This document shows, one piece after another, positions 1 to 7,462 of a stretch of DNA of 36,323 nt. Source of the DNA: an uncultured Eubacteriales bacterium (GTDB lineage: Bacteria > Bacillota > Clostridia > Peptostreptococcales > Anaerovoracaceae); assembly GCA_902778565.1 (NCBI GenBank), contig CACYYH010000013.1:1-36323 (forward strand). Direction: 5' to 3'. The notes beneath the pieces were generated by a model. It had not been told where the DNA came from. It saw only the letters and a program-made list of their open reading frames with translations, and ran no database searches. Position numbers and translations under genes: made by a program. How positions within the stretch are numbered: the stretch's first letter is position 1; each line of letters starts with the position of its first letter.

Positions 1-1
1 T

Positions 2-547
2 CACATGCCGGCAGATACGATTTACTCGGCAACTACGGGAAGAGCCACCAGAGAACTGTTCTTCTTAAGAGAAAAACGCGGAGAAGGCAAGGAGCATGAT
101 TTCCTGAACGTAGGATCCATGGGACACGCATCATCAGTGGCCTTCGGAATAGCCCTTGAAAAGCCCGACAGATATGTTGTGGCTCTTGACGGTGATTCGG
201 CGGCAATGATGCATATGGGCGCCATGACTATGGTAAGCAAGTATGACCTTCCTAATTTCATGCATGTGGTACTGAACAACGGAGCTCATGAATCCGTCGG
301 CGGACAGCCTTCTGCGGGCCATCTGATAGACTTCACCAAGGTGGCAGAATCCTGCGGATACAGAACCGTCGGAAAGGCAGTTGAAAATGAGGAAGAGCTG
401 ATCAACGCTATCGAACAGCTCAGAGATTGCGGACATGCATCCTTTATAGACTGCCGCATACACAAAGGGCTGAACAGAAAGCTTCCACCGATCATATTCG
501 ATCACAGAGAAGCGATCGATAAGCTGATAGATGACCTTAATAAGTAA
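2..547 (+). CDS. ppd: Phosphonopyruvate decarboxylase, C-terminal part (partial)
   Basis: This is the TPP-binding C-terminal half of phosphonopyruvate decarboxylase, which converts phosphonopyruvate to phosphonoacetaldehyde and so pulls the unfavourable PEP mutase reaction forward. The frame is already open at the window edge, so the N-terminal half lies outside. Family landmarks are TTGRATRELF, VGSMGHASS, the cofactor segment LDGDSAAMMHMG and the closing LNNGAHESVGGQP. The usual GDG of the TPP/Mg motif reads GDS here, while the metal-binding Asp and the NN pair are kept. Sulfopyruvate decarboxylase is the nearest alternative, but the NNGAHESVGGQP segment fits Ppd better. The PEP mutase gene would be expected just upstream, outside the window. 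Confidence 0.85.
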   Translation, partial: HMPADTIYSATTGRATRELFFLREKRGEGKEHDFLNVGSMGHASSVAFGIALEKPDRYVVALDGDSAAMMHMGAMTMVSKYDLPNFMHVVLNNGAHESVGGQPSAGHLIDFTKVAESCGYRTVGKAVENEEELINAIEQLRDCGHASFIDCRIHKGLNRKLPPIIFDHREAIDKLIDDLNK

Positions 548-601
548 ACACAGTTACAGTTGATTTTAAGAATATAGTTATTCGGAAAGGATTATTAGAA
601 A

Positions 602-1504
602 ATGAACAGTATGGATAAGACAAGAGAATTTCTGAAATCAATCGGTCTTCCCGGAGGAGATGCTTATGATCTTCCCACTTCAGAGAAGCGCTTCAAGGAC
701 GGAGGACAGTTCCGTTTTGAGGTTCCCGGAATCCAGGGACCTAAGGTAATGAAGGCACTTCTTGAGGCAATGGACGATTATGGCCTTTATCTCCACAGAG
801 TTACCCAGACCCAGGGCGTTATGAGACTGACTGATAAAGAGATAGAGAAGATGGTACAGTATGCTCATGACTGGCAGACAGACCTGATCCTCGCCATCGG
901 ACCCAGAGCTACCACAGATACATCTGCTTCCGTACACACCGAAGAAGGCGTACGTATGGGATACAGATTAAGAGGACAGGAACAGATCGTTCGTGCCATC
1001 GAGGACGTTAAGAGAGCTGCCAAGATCGGATGCCGCGGCTTCCTGGTATATGACGAAGGATGCCTTTGGGTCCTGAACGAAATGCGCAAGGCCGGAGAAC
1101 TTCCCGCTGACATCCACTTCAAGGTTTCTGCTCATGCAGGTCATGGAAACCCCTGCTCCGCAAAATTACTTGAGACCATCGGCGCAGATTCCATCAACCC
1201 CGTCCGCGACATTCAGCTTCAGATGCTTGCAGCAATGAGACAGGCTGTAGATTGCCCCATCGACATTCATACTGAGAATCCCAAGTCAACCGGAGGATTC
1301 ATCCGTCACTATGAGGTTCCCGAGATGATCCGTATCGCAGCACCTATCTATCTCAAGACAGGCGGTTCCGTAGCTGCTACACATTCATGGGACAGCACCG
1401 AGGACGATGCCAGAAAGAGAGCTAAACAATGCAGCCTCGTAAAGCGCATGATAGACGAATACTATCCTGAAGCTGTATGGTCCCCCAAGGGAAGCCTTAT
1501 TTAA
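602..1504 (+). CDS. TIM-barrel protein of the group often annotated as U32 peptidase-like
   Basis: This 300-residue soluble protein has no signal peptide or membrane segment. It resembles, from memory, a group of about 300-residue proteins often annotated as U32-family peptidases, sharing the opening LPGGDAYDLPTS, a central RGFLVYDEGCLWVLN, then KVSAHAGHGNPCSAKLLETIGA and DSINPVRDIQLQMLAAMRQA. Alternating hydrophobic strands and helices suggest a TIM barrel. Conserved Asp, Glu and His residues (DEGCLW, SAHAGHGN, DIHTENP) could form an active site. It sits 54 bp after ppd and 21 bp before the aldolase gene, so it is probably in the same operon. The function is unknown; peptidase activity is doubtful, and a lyase or isomerase role in a small-molecule pathway fits the neighbours better. 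That role is inference. Confidence 0.6.
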   Translation: MNSMDKTREFLKSIGLPGGDAYDLPTSEKRFKDGGQFRFEVPGIQGPKVMKALLEAMDDYGLYLHRVTQTQGVMRLTDKEIEKMVQYAHDWQTDLILAIGPRATTDTSASVHTEEGVRMGYRLRGQEQIVRAIEDVKRAAKIGCRGFLVYDEGCLWVLNEMRKAGELPADIHFKVSAHAGHGNPCSAKLLETIGADSINPVRDIQLQMLAAMRQAVDCPIDIHTENPKSTGGFIRHYEVPEMIRIAAPIYLKTGGSVAATHSWDSTEDDARKRAKQCSLVKRMIDEYYPEAVWSPKGSLI

Positions 1505-1525
1505 TAAAGGAGATGTAAATAGAAT

Positions 1526-2671
1526 ATGAGACATCATATGTACAACCCGGAATTTAAATTTGTCGTAGAGCCGGAGCACTTCGACAAATATACGGACCGG
1601 GAATTACTGCAGTACTGTCCGGGCGCGACGATGTACATGCCCGGATTCAAGGACTTCACACCTAAGATACTGGATCATTCCATGCCGGGACTGACCACCA
1701 TGGTACTTTGCTTTGAAGATGCCTGTCCTGAGGACAGGGTACCTGAAGCAATGGAAAACGTGCACCATCTTCTTTCGACTGTTGCAGATGCTGTAGACAG
1801 CGGTGAGCTTGACCCGGATTACGTACCTCTTATCTTTGTCCGTGTCCGCAACGTCAGACAGTTCAAGGAGTTCGGAGATAATCTCACAAAGAAGGAAGTG
1901 CGCTTCCTTTGCGGCGTGAACTTCCCTAAATTCAACATGTATAACGGCGAAGGATACTTTTCATACCTTCAGGAACTTAACGAAAGATTCGATGAGATAC
2001 TGTATGGAATGCCCATCATCGAAGATGCGGAAGTAATTTACAAGGAAAGCAGGATCCCTCAGCTCCTTGGCATCAAGAGGATACTTGATAAGTATAAACC
2101 CCTGGTGCTTCAGGTCAGAGTCGGCGGCACAGACTTCTCGTCAGTGTTCGGAGTCCGCAGAGGCGTTGATTATTCCTTATACGATATCCTCACGGTTCGT
2201 GAATGTCTTTCCGACATCATCAACGTATGCGGAAGAAATAACGATTACGTCATTTCAGGTCCTGTGTGGGAATACTTCAGAGCGCCTAAGGAATTGATGT
2301 TTGAGGATCTTCAGCATTACGGCATAGAGGATTACCTTATGAGACGTCAGCCTCTGGTAAACGGAGAGATCGACGGTCTTCTCAGAGAAGTTCTGCTGGA
2401 CAAGGCGAACGGATTCGTAGGACGTACCGTCATCCATCCCACCCACGTTAAGTTCGTCAACGCCCTTATGGCAGTGACCAGAGAGGAGTATGACGATGCA
2501 TGTCAGATTCTTGAGACCGACGGAGGCGTGGTCAAGGGATCGGGCGGCAATAAAATGAACGAGATCAAGCCTCATACCAACTGGGCAAAGAAAGTTTATA
2601 ACAGAGCAAGAGCATTCGGCGTCATAAAGAATGAAAGCGGCTTTGTTAAGCTGTTTGCTGTAAATGAGTAA
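1526..2671 (+). CDS. HpcH/HpaI aldolase / citrate lyase beta-like C-C bond lyase
   Basis: This 381-residue protein resembles CitE/HpcH-type TIM-barrel lyases, which make or break C-C bonds next to carboxylates using a divalent metal. Visible motifs are VPLIFVRVRN (an Arg-bearing strand), LVLQVRVGGTDFSSVFGVRR in the barrel, and FVGRTVIHPTHVKFVNA, matching the conserved HP signature near the end of CitE-like proteins. It is longer than CitE (about 290 residues) and resembles the C-C_Bond_Lyase branch known from tellurite/stress gene neighbourhoods. AAGGAGA lies 13 nt before the chosen ATG, so ATG 1538 is an alternative start. It overlaps the upstream end of the longest open frame of the hydratase beta gene. 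The substrate is unknown; phosphonoacetaldehyde or a derivative is only a guess from ppd. Confidence 0.65.
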   Translation: MRHHMYNPEFKFVVEPEHFDKYTDRELLQYCPGATMYMPGFKDFTPKILDHSMPGLTTMVLCFEDACPEDRVPEAMENVHHLLSTVADAVDSGELDPDYVPLIFVRVRNVRQFKEFGDNLTKKEVRFLCGVNFPKFNMYNGEGYFSYLQELNERFDEILYGMPIIEDAEVIYKESRIPQLLGIKRILDKYKPLVLQVRVGGTDFSSVFGVRRGVDYSLYDILTVRECLSDIINVCGRNNDYVISGPVWEYFRAPKELMFEDLQHYGIEDYLMRRQPLVNGEIDGLLREVLLDKANGFVGRTVIHPTHVKFVNALMAVTREEYDDACQILETDGGVVKGSGGNKMNEIKPHTNWAKKVYNRARAFGVIKNESGFVKLFAVNE

Positions 2672-2690
2672 TGCAGGCAGGGAGAATAAT

Positions 2691-3200
2691 ATGAAGCAAT
2701 TGATTACACCGATATCAGAGGAAGCAATATCCGGTCTTCAGGTGGGCGATACAGTGGAGATCAGCGGATACATACTTTGCGGACGTGACGCTGTTCTTCC
2801 AAAGGTCATAAAAATGATCGAAGAAGGCACGGCAGGAGACCTTGGCGTAGATCTGAAAGGCCAGGTGATCTTCCACACTGCAGTAAGCCCTGCAGGGGTC
2901 GGACCTACGTCATCCAACAAACTGGAGATAGAGAGCAGCATAGCTCCGCTGAGCGCAGCAGGTATCAAACTGCACCTGGGAAAGGGTGAGCTGCATCCTG
3001 AGACCATAGAAGCTCTGGACCGTTATAATTCTGTTTATGCGGTAATACCTCCGGTCACCGCCTTACTGGGAAGTAAAACCACCGAAAAAAGAGTTGTGGC
3101 ATTTCCTGAACTGGGAATGGAGGCTCTCCATCTGATCAAAGTTGACAAGTATCCCGCAATTATCGGCGCGGCACATGGTAGGAGTATATATGAAAAGTGA
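2691..3200 (+). CDS. Fumarate/tartrate dehydratase-type hydratase, beta subunit
   Basis: The 169-residue product matches the C-terminal (beta) domain of class I, Fe-S dependent fumarases and L-tartrate dehydratases. Evidence is the segment GQVIFHTAVSPAGVGPTSSN (family: GPTT/S), the AGIKLHLGKGEL strand-turn, IPPVTALLGSK, and FPELGMEALHLIKV near the C-terminus. The frame is open from ATG 2664, but GGGAG six bases before ATG 2691 makes 2691 the likely start. It overlaps the alpha gene by 11 bp, as is usual for two-subunit enzymes. The canonical substrate-loop sequence is altered (SSNKLEIESS), so the substrate is probably not plain fumarate or tartrate. Confidence 0.78.
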   Translation: MKQLITPISEEAISGLQVGDTVEISGYILCGRDAVLPKVIKMIEEGTAGDLGVDLKGQVIFHTAVSPAGVGPTSSNKLEIESSIAPLSAAGIKLHLGKGELHPETIEALDRYNSVYAVIPPVTALLGSKTTEKRVVAFPELGMEALHLIKVDKYPAIIGAAHGRSIYEK

Positions 3201-4038
3201 TATCGTAAGTCTCGTGAGAGACACTCTCGTAGAAGCAGGTTCTACCTTCAGAGAGGATAAAAAAGAAGCATATCGCAGAGCTATCAGCAAAGAGCAGAAC
3301 GAGAATGCCAGATGGGTACTTGAAACTGTGCTTGAAAATGCTGAGGCAGCTGAAAGAGAACACAGCCCGCTGTGCGATGATACCGGTATACCGCATTTGG
3401 TGCTGGAAGTAGGACCCGACCGCGCGGTCACAGGCAGGATGCTGGACGAGATAAGAGAAGGCGTTAAACAAGGCCTGAGAAAACTTCCCGGACGTCCCAT
3501 GGGCATAATGGGAGATGACAGCCACAGGATCGATCAGAGCGGAGGTCTGGATCAGGATCCGGCAGGAGTCGAACCTGCTCCTATCCTGATACGCCGCTGC
3601 GAGGAAGACGTTCTCAGACTGCACATACTTATGTTCGGAGGTGGACCGGCTATCCGCGCCAAGACCCTTCGCGTTTTCCACAAGCATAACACTCAGGTGG
3701 TGCTTGATGAGATCGTAAACTGGGCAAAAGAGGGCGTAGCTCAGCTGGGCTGCTCACCTTGTACACTGGCTGTGGGCGTTGGAAGATCTCATTTTGAGGC
3801 CACTTCAATGATGCTTCAGGCACAGGTGGACGGCAGATATGACGTTCAGAGCGAAATGGAGGAAGAGATAACCAGAAGAGTTAATGAAGCCAACATCGGT
3901 CCTCTGGGACTGGGAGGAAGCACCAGCGTTATCGCCACCTTTATGAAAGTAGGGCCGCAGAGAGCCAGCGGAGTACGTATAGTATGCGTTCGCCCCACAT
4001 GCTGCTTCGAGCCCAGGATCGCTACAGTAGATCTGTAA
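3190..4038 (+). CDS. Fumarate/tartrate dehydratase-type hydratase, alpha subunit ([4Fe-4S])
   Basis: This is the N-terminal (alpha) part of a class I hydro-lyase, 282 residues. It supplies the [4Fe-4S] cluster on which a 2-hydroxyacid is dehydrated or an enoate hydrated. Three candidate cluster cysteines stand in family positions: HSPLCDDTGIPH, the GCSPC segment before TLAVGVG, and VRPTCC near the C-terminus. GGAG at 3181-3184 just before ATG 3190 sets the start; an earlier in-frame ATG at 3142 lies inside the beta gene and lacks such a site. It is the last gene of the operon. Sequence around the third cysteine (CCFEPR) differs from the more usual CWA-like motif, so I would not call it fumarase. 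Partner and family are well supported; the reaction is not. Confidence 0.78.
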   Translation: MKSDIVSLVRDTLVEAGSTFREDKKEAYRRAISKEQNENARWVLETVLENAEAAEREHSPLCDDTGIPHLVLEVGPDRAVTGRMLDEIREGVKQGLRKLPGRPMGIMGDDSHRIDQSGGLDQDPAGVEPAPILIRRCEEDVLRLHILMFGGGPAIRAKTLRVFHKHNTQVVLDEIVNWAKEGVAQLGCSPCTLAVGVGRSHFEATSMMLQAQVDGRYDVQSEMEEEITRRVNEANIGPLGLGGSTSVIATFMKVGPQRASGVRIVCVRPTCCFEPRIATVDL

Positions 4039-4077
4039 ACCGATATGTAGTGTTAATTGCTTAAGATTTATTAAGAG

Positions 4078-4107
4078 CATACATCATAGTGTTGAAAATG
4101 ATGTGTG
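4078..4107 (+). promoter_or_regulatory. Stem-loop in the leader of the polysaccharide operon
   Basis: CATACATCAT at 4078-4087 pairs with ATGATGTGTG at 4098-4107 (one G-U pair), with a 10-nt loop. No T-run follows, so it is not an ordinary terminator. It overlaps a possible -35 box TTGAAA (4092-4097), so it may be an operator or a chance palindrome. It lies in the gap between the hydratase operon and the polysaccharide operon. Confidence 0.35.
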
Positions 4108-4137
4108 TTGTATGATATTATAAAATAAGTATATAAT
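4108..4137 (+). promoter_or_regulatory. Probable sigma-A promoter of the polysaccharide operon
   Basis: TTGTAT (4108-4113), an 18-bp spacer and a perfect TATAAT (4132-4137) lie about 60 bp before the first gene of the polysaccharide cluster. A second possible pair, TTGAAA (4092-4097) with TATTAT (4116-4121), overlaps it. Placement at the only sizeable gap before a 16-kb run of close-packed genes supports it. Confidence 0.55.
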
Positions 4138-4199
4138 GTGTTTTTTCAGTTTTCTTATTATTCTGATAGGGGTATTAAGGAACACAGAAGAGGGTAATT

Positions 4200-5516
4200 A
4201 TGAAGAAAACTATCAAATTCAGTCCGCCGGATATATCTGCATATGAAATTTGCGAAGTTGTAGATGCTCTTAAGTCCGGATGGATAACAACAGGATTCAG
4301 AACTAAGCTTCTGGAGAGAAGACTTGCAGCCTTCGTAGAAACAGGCAGCGTTGATATTGATGTCAATGCTGACCAGAATAAAAGAAAATATTCCAACAGA
4401 GTTGCCTGCCTGAATTCCGGCACAGCTGCTGAGGAACTGAATCTTATGATACTCGGTATCGGCCCCGGAGATGAGGTTATCGTACCGGCTTATACCTATA
4501 CCGCTACAGCCTCTCCCATTATCCATTGCGGTGCCAAGGTGGTTTTCGTCGACATACAGAAGGACGGATGTCCTTCAAGCCGTCTGCCTGAGATGGACTA
4601 TGATCAGGTGGAAGCTGCAATCAATGAAAACACCAAGGCAATAATCGGCGTTGATCTGGGCGGATTAGTTTGCGATTATGAAAAACTCTATGAGATCGCA
4701 GAGAGAAAGAAAGACCTGTTCAGACCAATGGAAAGCGATGGAACGGTCCTGGGAGATCTTTCTTCCAGAATACAGAAATCTTTGGGACGTATAGCTATAA
4801 TCGCCGATTGCGCACACAGCCTTGGCGGAAGCAGGATCGTTAACGGAGAAAGAAAGTATTGCGGAGCCCTTGCAGACTTTACAAGCTTCTCTTTCCACGC
4901 CGTAAAGAACTTCACTACAGCTGAAGGCGGAGCATCCACATGGCTTCCCATCGAAGGCGTAAGCGATGAAGAGATATACGGTATGTTCCAGTTGCTCTCA
5001 CTTCACGGACAGAGCAAAGATGCTTTTGCCAAAATGCAGATAGGCGCATGGGAATACGACATAATAGGTCCATGGTATAAGTGCAATATGACAGATATCA
5101 CTGCTGCCATCGGACTGAGACAGCTTGACAGATATCCCGGATTGCTTGAGAGAAGAGACGAGATCATTGATGCATATAACAAATTCTTTGATGAGATGGG
5201 GATCTGGCATCTGAATCATCATACTCCGGAAATGGACAGCAGCCGTCATCTGTATCTGATCAGGGTGCCCGGTATAACCGAGGAACAGAGAAATGAGATA
5301 ATGGACAAACTGGCAGAAAGAGGCGTTGCCACTAACGTTCATTTCAAGCCGCTGCCCATGATGACAGCTTACAAAAAACTTGGATGGGATATCAAAGATT
5401 TCCCTAATTCATATGACTATTACCACAACCTTATCACGATTCCTCTTCATACTTTACTTACTGACGAAGATGTGGAGTTCATATGTGAGAACGTAAAGGC
5501 TGTGCTGAAAGGATAA
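4200..5516 (+). CDS. DegT/DnrJ/EryC1/StrS sugar aminotransferase
   Basis: PLP-dependent aminotransferase that adds an amino group to a keto nucleotide sugar. Family landmarks are GWITTG near the N-terminus, LNSGTAAEELNLMILGIGPGDEVIVPAYTY (split across residues 71-100), IIADCAHSLGG, and the PLP lysine K236 in FHAVKNFTTAEGG. At 438 residues it is longer than the usual 370-400 because of an insertion around residues 170-195. First gene after the cluster promoter, 12 bp before the sugar-phosphate transferase gene. With the 4,6-dehydratase at 20441 it could make a UDP-4-amino-4,6-dideoxy sugar (PglE-like role). That pairing is inferred from the local gene set, not from adjacency. Confidence 0.85.
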   Translation: MKKTIKFSPPDISAYEICEVVDALKSGWITTGFRTKLLERRLAAFVETGSVDIDVNADQNKRKYSNRVACLNSGTAAEELNLMILGIGPGDEVIVPAYTYTATASPIIHCGAKVVFVDIQKDGCPSSRLPEMDYDQVEAAINENTKAIIGVDLGGLVCDYEKLYEIAERKKDLFRPMESDGTVLGDLSSRIQKSLGRIAIIADCAHSLGGSRIVNGERKYCGALADFTSFSFHAVKNFTTAEGGASTWLPIEGVSDEEIYGMFQLLSLHGQSKDAFAKMQIGAWEYDIIGPWYKCNMTDITAAIGLRQLDRYPGLLERRDEIIDAYNKFFDEMGIWHLNHHTPEMDSSRHLYLIRVPGITEEQRNEIMDKLAERGVATNVHFKPLPMMTAYKKLGWDIKDFPNSYDYYHNLITIPLHTLLTDEDVEFICENVKAVLKG

Positions 5517-5528
5517 GATTACTAAAGG

Positions 5529-6224
5529 ATGTTTAAAAAATGGGATGACCTTCCGGAATTCATGAGAGTTCCGGAAGTAAAACCATATTATGAAATTATC
5601 AGGGGGAAAAGGTTTTCCTTGCTTCTTAAAAGGGCCTTTGACTTTTGTGTTGCTCTGATCCTGACATTGATCCTGGCATTGCCCATGATAGTGATCGCCA
5701 TATGCATAAAGGCGGATTCCAAAGGGCCTGTGTTTTACAGACAGGAAAGAGTCACTGCTTACGGCAAGCGTTTCAAGATCCATAAGTTCAGAACCATGGT
5801 AGAGAAAGCTGATGAGATAGGTTCAGCTGTTACCGTCAGAAACGATGTCAGGGTGACAAAAGTAGGGAGCAGGCTCAGGAACCTGAGGTTGGATGAACTG
5901 CCTCAGGTCTTTGACGTACTTTCAGGAGACATGTCCTTTGTGGGGACCAGGCCCGAAGTGGTTAAGTACGTTGAGATGTATAAGCCTGAGTATTATGCTA
6001 CTTTACTGCTTCCTGCAGGCATTACTTCAGAGGCGAGCATCAGATATAAAGACGAATACAAGCTTCTCAGTGAAGCTGATGATATAGACCGCGTATACAT
6101 GGAGGAAGTCCTTCCGGACAAAATGAAGTGGAACCTTGAGACCATCAGGAATTTTGGGTTCAGAAGCGAGCTGAAGACCATGATAAGAACGGTGCTGGCC
6201 GTACTAGGCAGGGAGTATCAATGA
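5529..6224 (+). CDS. Undecaprenyl-phosphate sugar-1-phosphate transferase (PglC/WcaJ type)
   Basis: Monotopic phosphoglycosyl transferase that starts repeat-unit assembly by moving a sugar-1-phosphate from a UDP-sugar onto undecaprenyl phosphate at the inner membrane face. It has one N-terminal membrane segment (about residues 38-60), then GPVFYRQERV, KFRTM, the catalytic Asp-Glu pair in LRLDELPQVFDVL (D122, E123), and SFVGTRPE. At 231 residues it is the short PglC-like form without the long N-terminal domain of WcaJ/WbaP. Start is uncertain: ATG 5529 overlaps its own AAAGG, and no better in-frame start is seen before residue 12. It ends in an ATGA overlap with the next glycosyltransferase, indicating coupled translation. 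Substrate may be the bacillosamine-type sugar suggested by neighbours. Confidence 0.88.
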   Translation: MFKKWDDLPEFMRVPEVKPYYEIIRGKRFSLLLKRAFDFCVALILTLILALPMIVIAICIKADSKGPVFYRQERVTAYGKRFKIHKFRTMVEKADEIGSAVTVRNDVRVTKVGSRLRNLRLDELPQVFDVLSGDMSFVGTRPEVVKYVEMYKPEYYATLLLPAGITSEASIRYKDEYKLLSEADDIDRVYMEEVLPDKMKWNLETIRNFGFRSELKTMIRTVLAVLGREYQ

Positions 6225-7438
6225 ATATTTTATATATAGAACATTATGCGGGATCCCCGGAAATGGGCATGGAATTCAGACCGTACTATCTCTCAGAAGA
6301 GTGGGCGAAGATGGGTCATAACGTAACCATTATCGCCGGGGATTATTCTCATTTAAGAAAGAAAAACCCATCGGTAATAAACGATTTTACCGTTGAAAAT
6401 ATAGATGGAATAGAATATGTGTGGGTACGTACCGGTGAGTATGAGGGAAACGGCATGGCGAGAGCCCTTACAATGGCGCGCTTTGTAAAAAAACTTTACG
6501 TCAATGCCGGAAAGATAGTGAAGAGATGGAAGCCGGACCTGGTGATATCATCTTCAACCTATCCTTTGGATACATACCCTGCACAGAAGATAGCAAAGAT
6601 CGCAAAGGCGAAATACGTTCACGAAGTGCACGACATGTGGCCGTCCACGCTTTACGAAGTAGGAGGCATGTCGAAGAAACATACCTTCGTGGTAGCTATG
6701 CAGATAGCCGAAAACTCTGCATATAAGCACTGCGACAAGTGCGTTTCTCTTCTGCCCTATGCAAAGGACTACATGGTGAGACACGGTCTCAAACCGGAGA
6801 AGTTCATCAATATCCAGAACGGAGTAGTGGAAGAAGAGTGGATCGGTTCAGAGAAGATACCGGCCATACACGAGGAATTCTTTAATGAACATAAGGGGGA
6901 GTTTATCGTAGGGTATTTCGGCGGACACGCGCTGTCCAATGCGTTGGATAAGGCACTGGACCTTGCGAAGGACATGAAAGACGACGAAGTGACCTTTGTC
7001 TTTGTGGGAGACGGGGTGGAAAAACCCGGACTTGTCAGAAGAGCTGAGGATGAGCACATTTCCAATGCATTCTTCCTTCCTCCGGTCCCTAAGAAGGCCA
7101 TACCGGATCTTTTAAGGCATTTCGATTGCTCATATATGACAGGGCTGCCGTCGCCTCTTTACAGATTCGGTCTCTGTCTTAACAAGATGTACGATTCGAT
7201 GATGGGAGGACTTCCGGTTATACTGGCATTCAGCGCTCCGGATACCCCCGTAAGACAGTACGACTGCGGATACCAGTGCGATCCCGAAGATAAGGATGCT
7301 GTGGCTGGTGCCATAAGAAAGATCAAGGCCATGTCAGAGGATGAAAGGAAAAAACTGGGAGAGAATGGCAGGAAAGCCATTCTGGAAAACTTTACATACA
7401 GGAAACTGGCAGAACAATTTATTAATTCTATTAAGTAG
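6221..7438 (+). CDS. Family 4 glycosyltransferase (WbuB-like)
   Basis: This 405-residue GT-B glycosyltransferase is probably the second enzyme in lipid-linked repeat-unit assembly. The N-terminus MNILYIEHYAGSPEMGMEFR is typical of WbuB-like proteins, with the loop expected for acceptor binding. The C-terminal Rossmann half shows FIVGYFGGHA, TFVFVGDG, a donor-binding region MGGLPVILAFSAPD, and the end helix NGRKAILENFTYRKLAEQF. No signal peptide. It overlaps the preceding sugar transferase by 4 bp, which fits enzymes acting in sequence on the same lipid carrier. The sugar added cannot be read from sequence. Confidence 0.85.
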   Translation: MNILYIEHYAGSPEMGMEFRPYYLSEEWAKMGHNVTIIAGDYSHLRKKNPSVINDFTVENIDGIEYVWVRTGEYEGNGMARALTMARFVKKLYVNAGKIVKRWKPDLVISSSTYPLDTYPAQKIAKIAKAKYVHEVHDMWPSTLYEVGGMSKKHTFVVAMQIAENSAYKHCDKCVSLLPYAKDYMVRHGLKPEKFINIQNGVVEEEWIGSEKIPAIHEEFFNEHKGEFIVGYFGGHALSNALDKALDLAKDMKDDEVTFVFVGDGVEKPGLVRRAEDEHISNAFFLPPVPKKAIPDLLRHFDCSYMTGLPSPLYRFGLCLNKMYDSMMGGLPVILAFSAPDTPVRQYDCGYQCDPEDKDAVAGAIRKIKAMSEDERKKLGENGRKAILENFTYRKLAEQFINSIK

Positions 7439-7462
7439 CATACAGATAGCGAAGGTATTATT

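Noticed and set aside
1526..4038. Tellurite-resistance gene cluster, suggested by the C-C bond lyase-like and VWA proteins
   Set aside because: No TerD, TerC or other ter genes are present, and the VWA gene is about 21 kb away in another unit.
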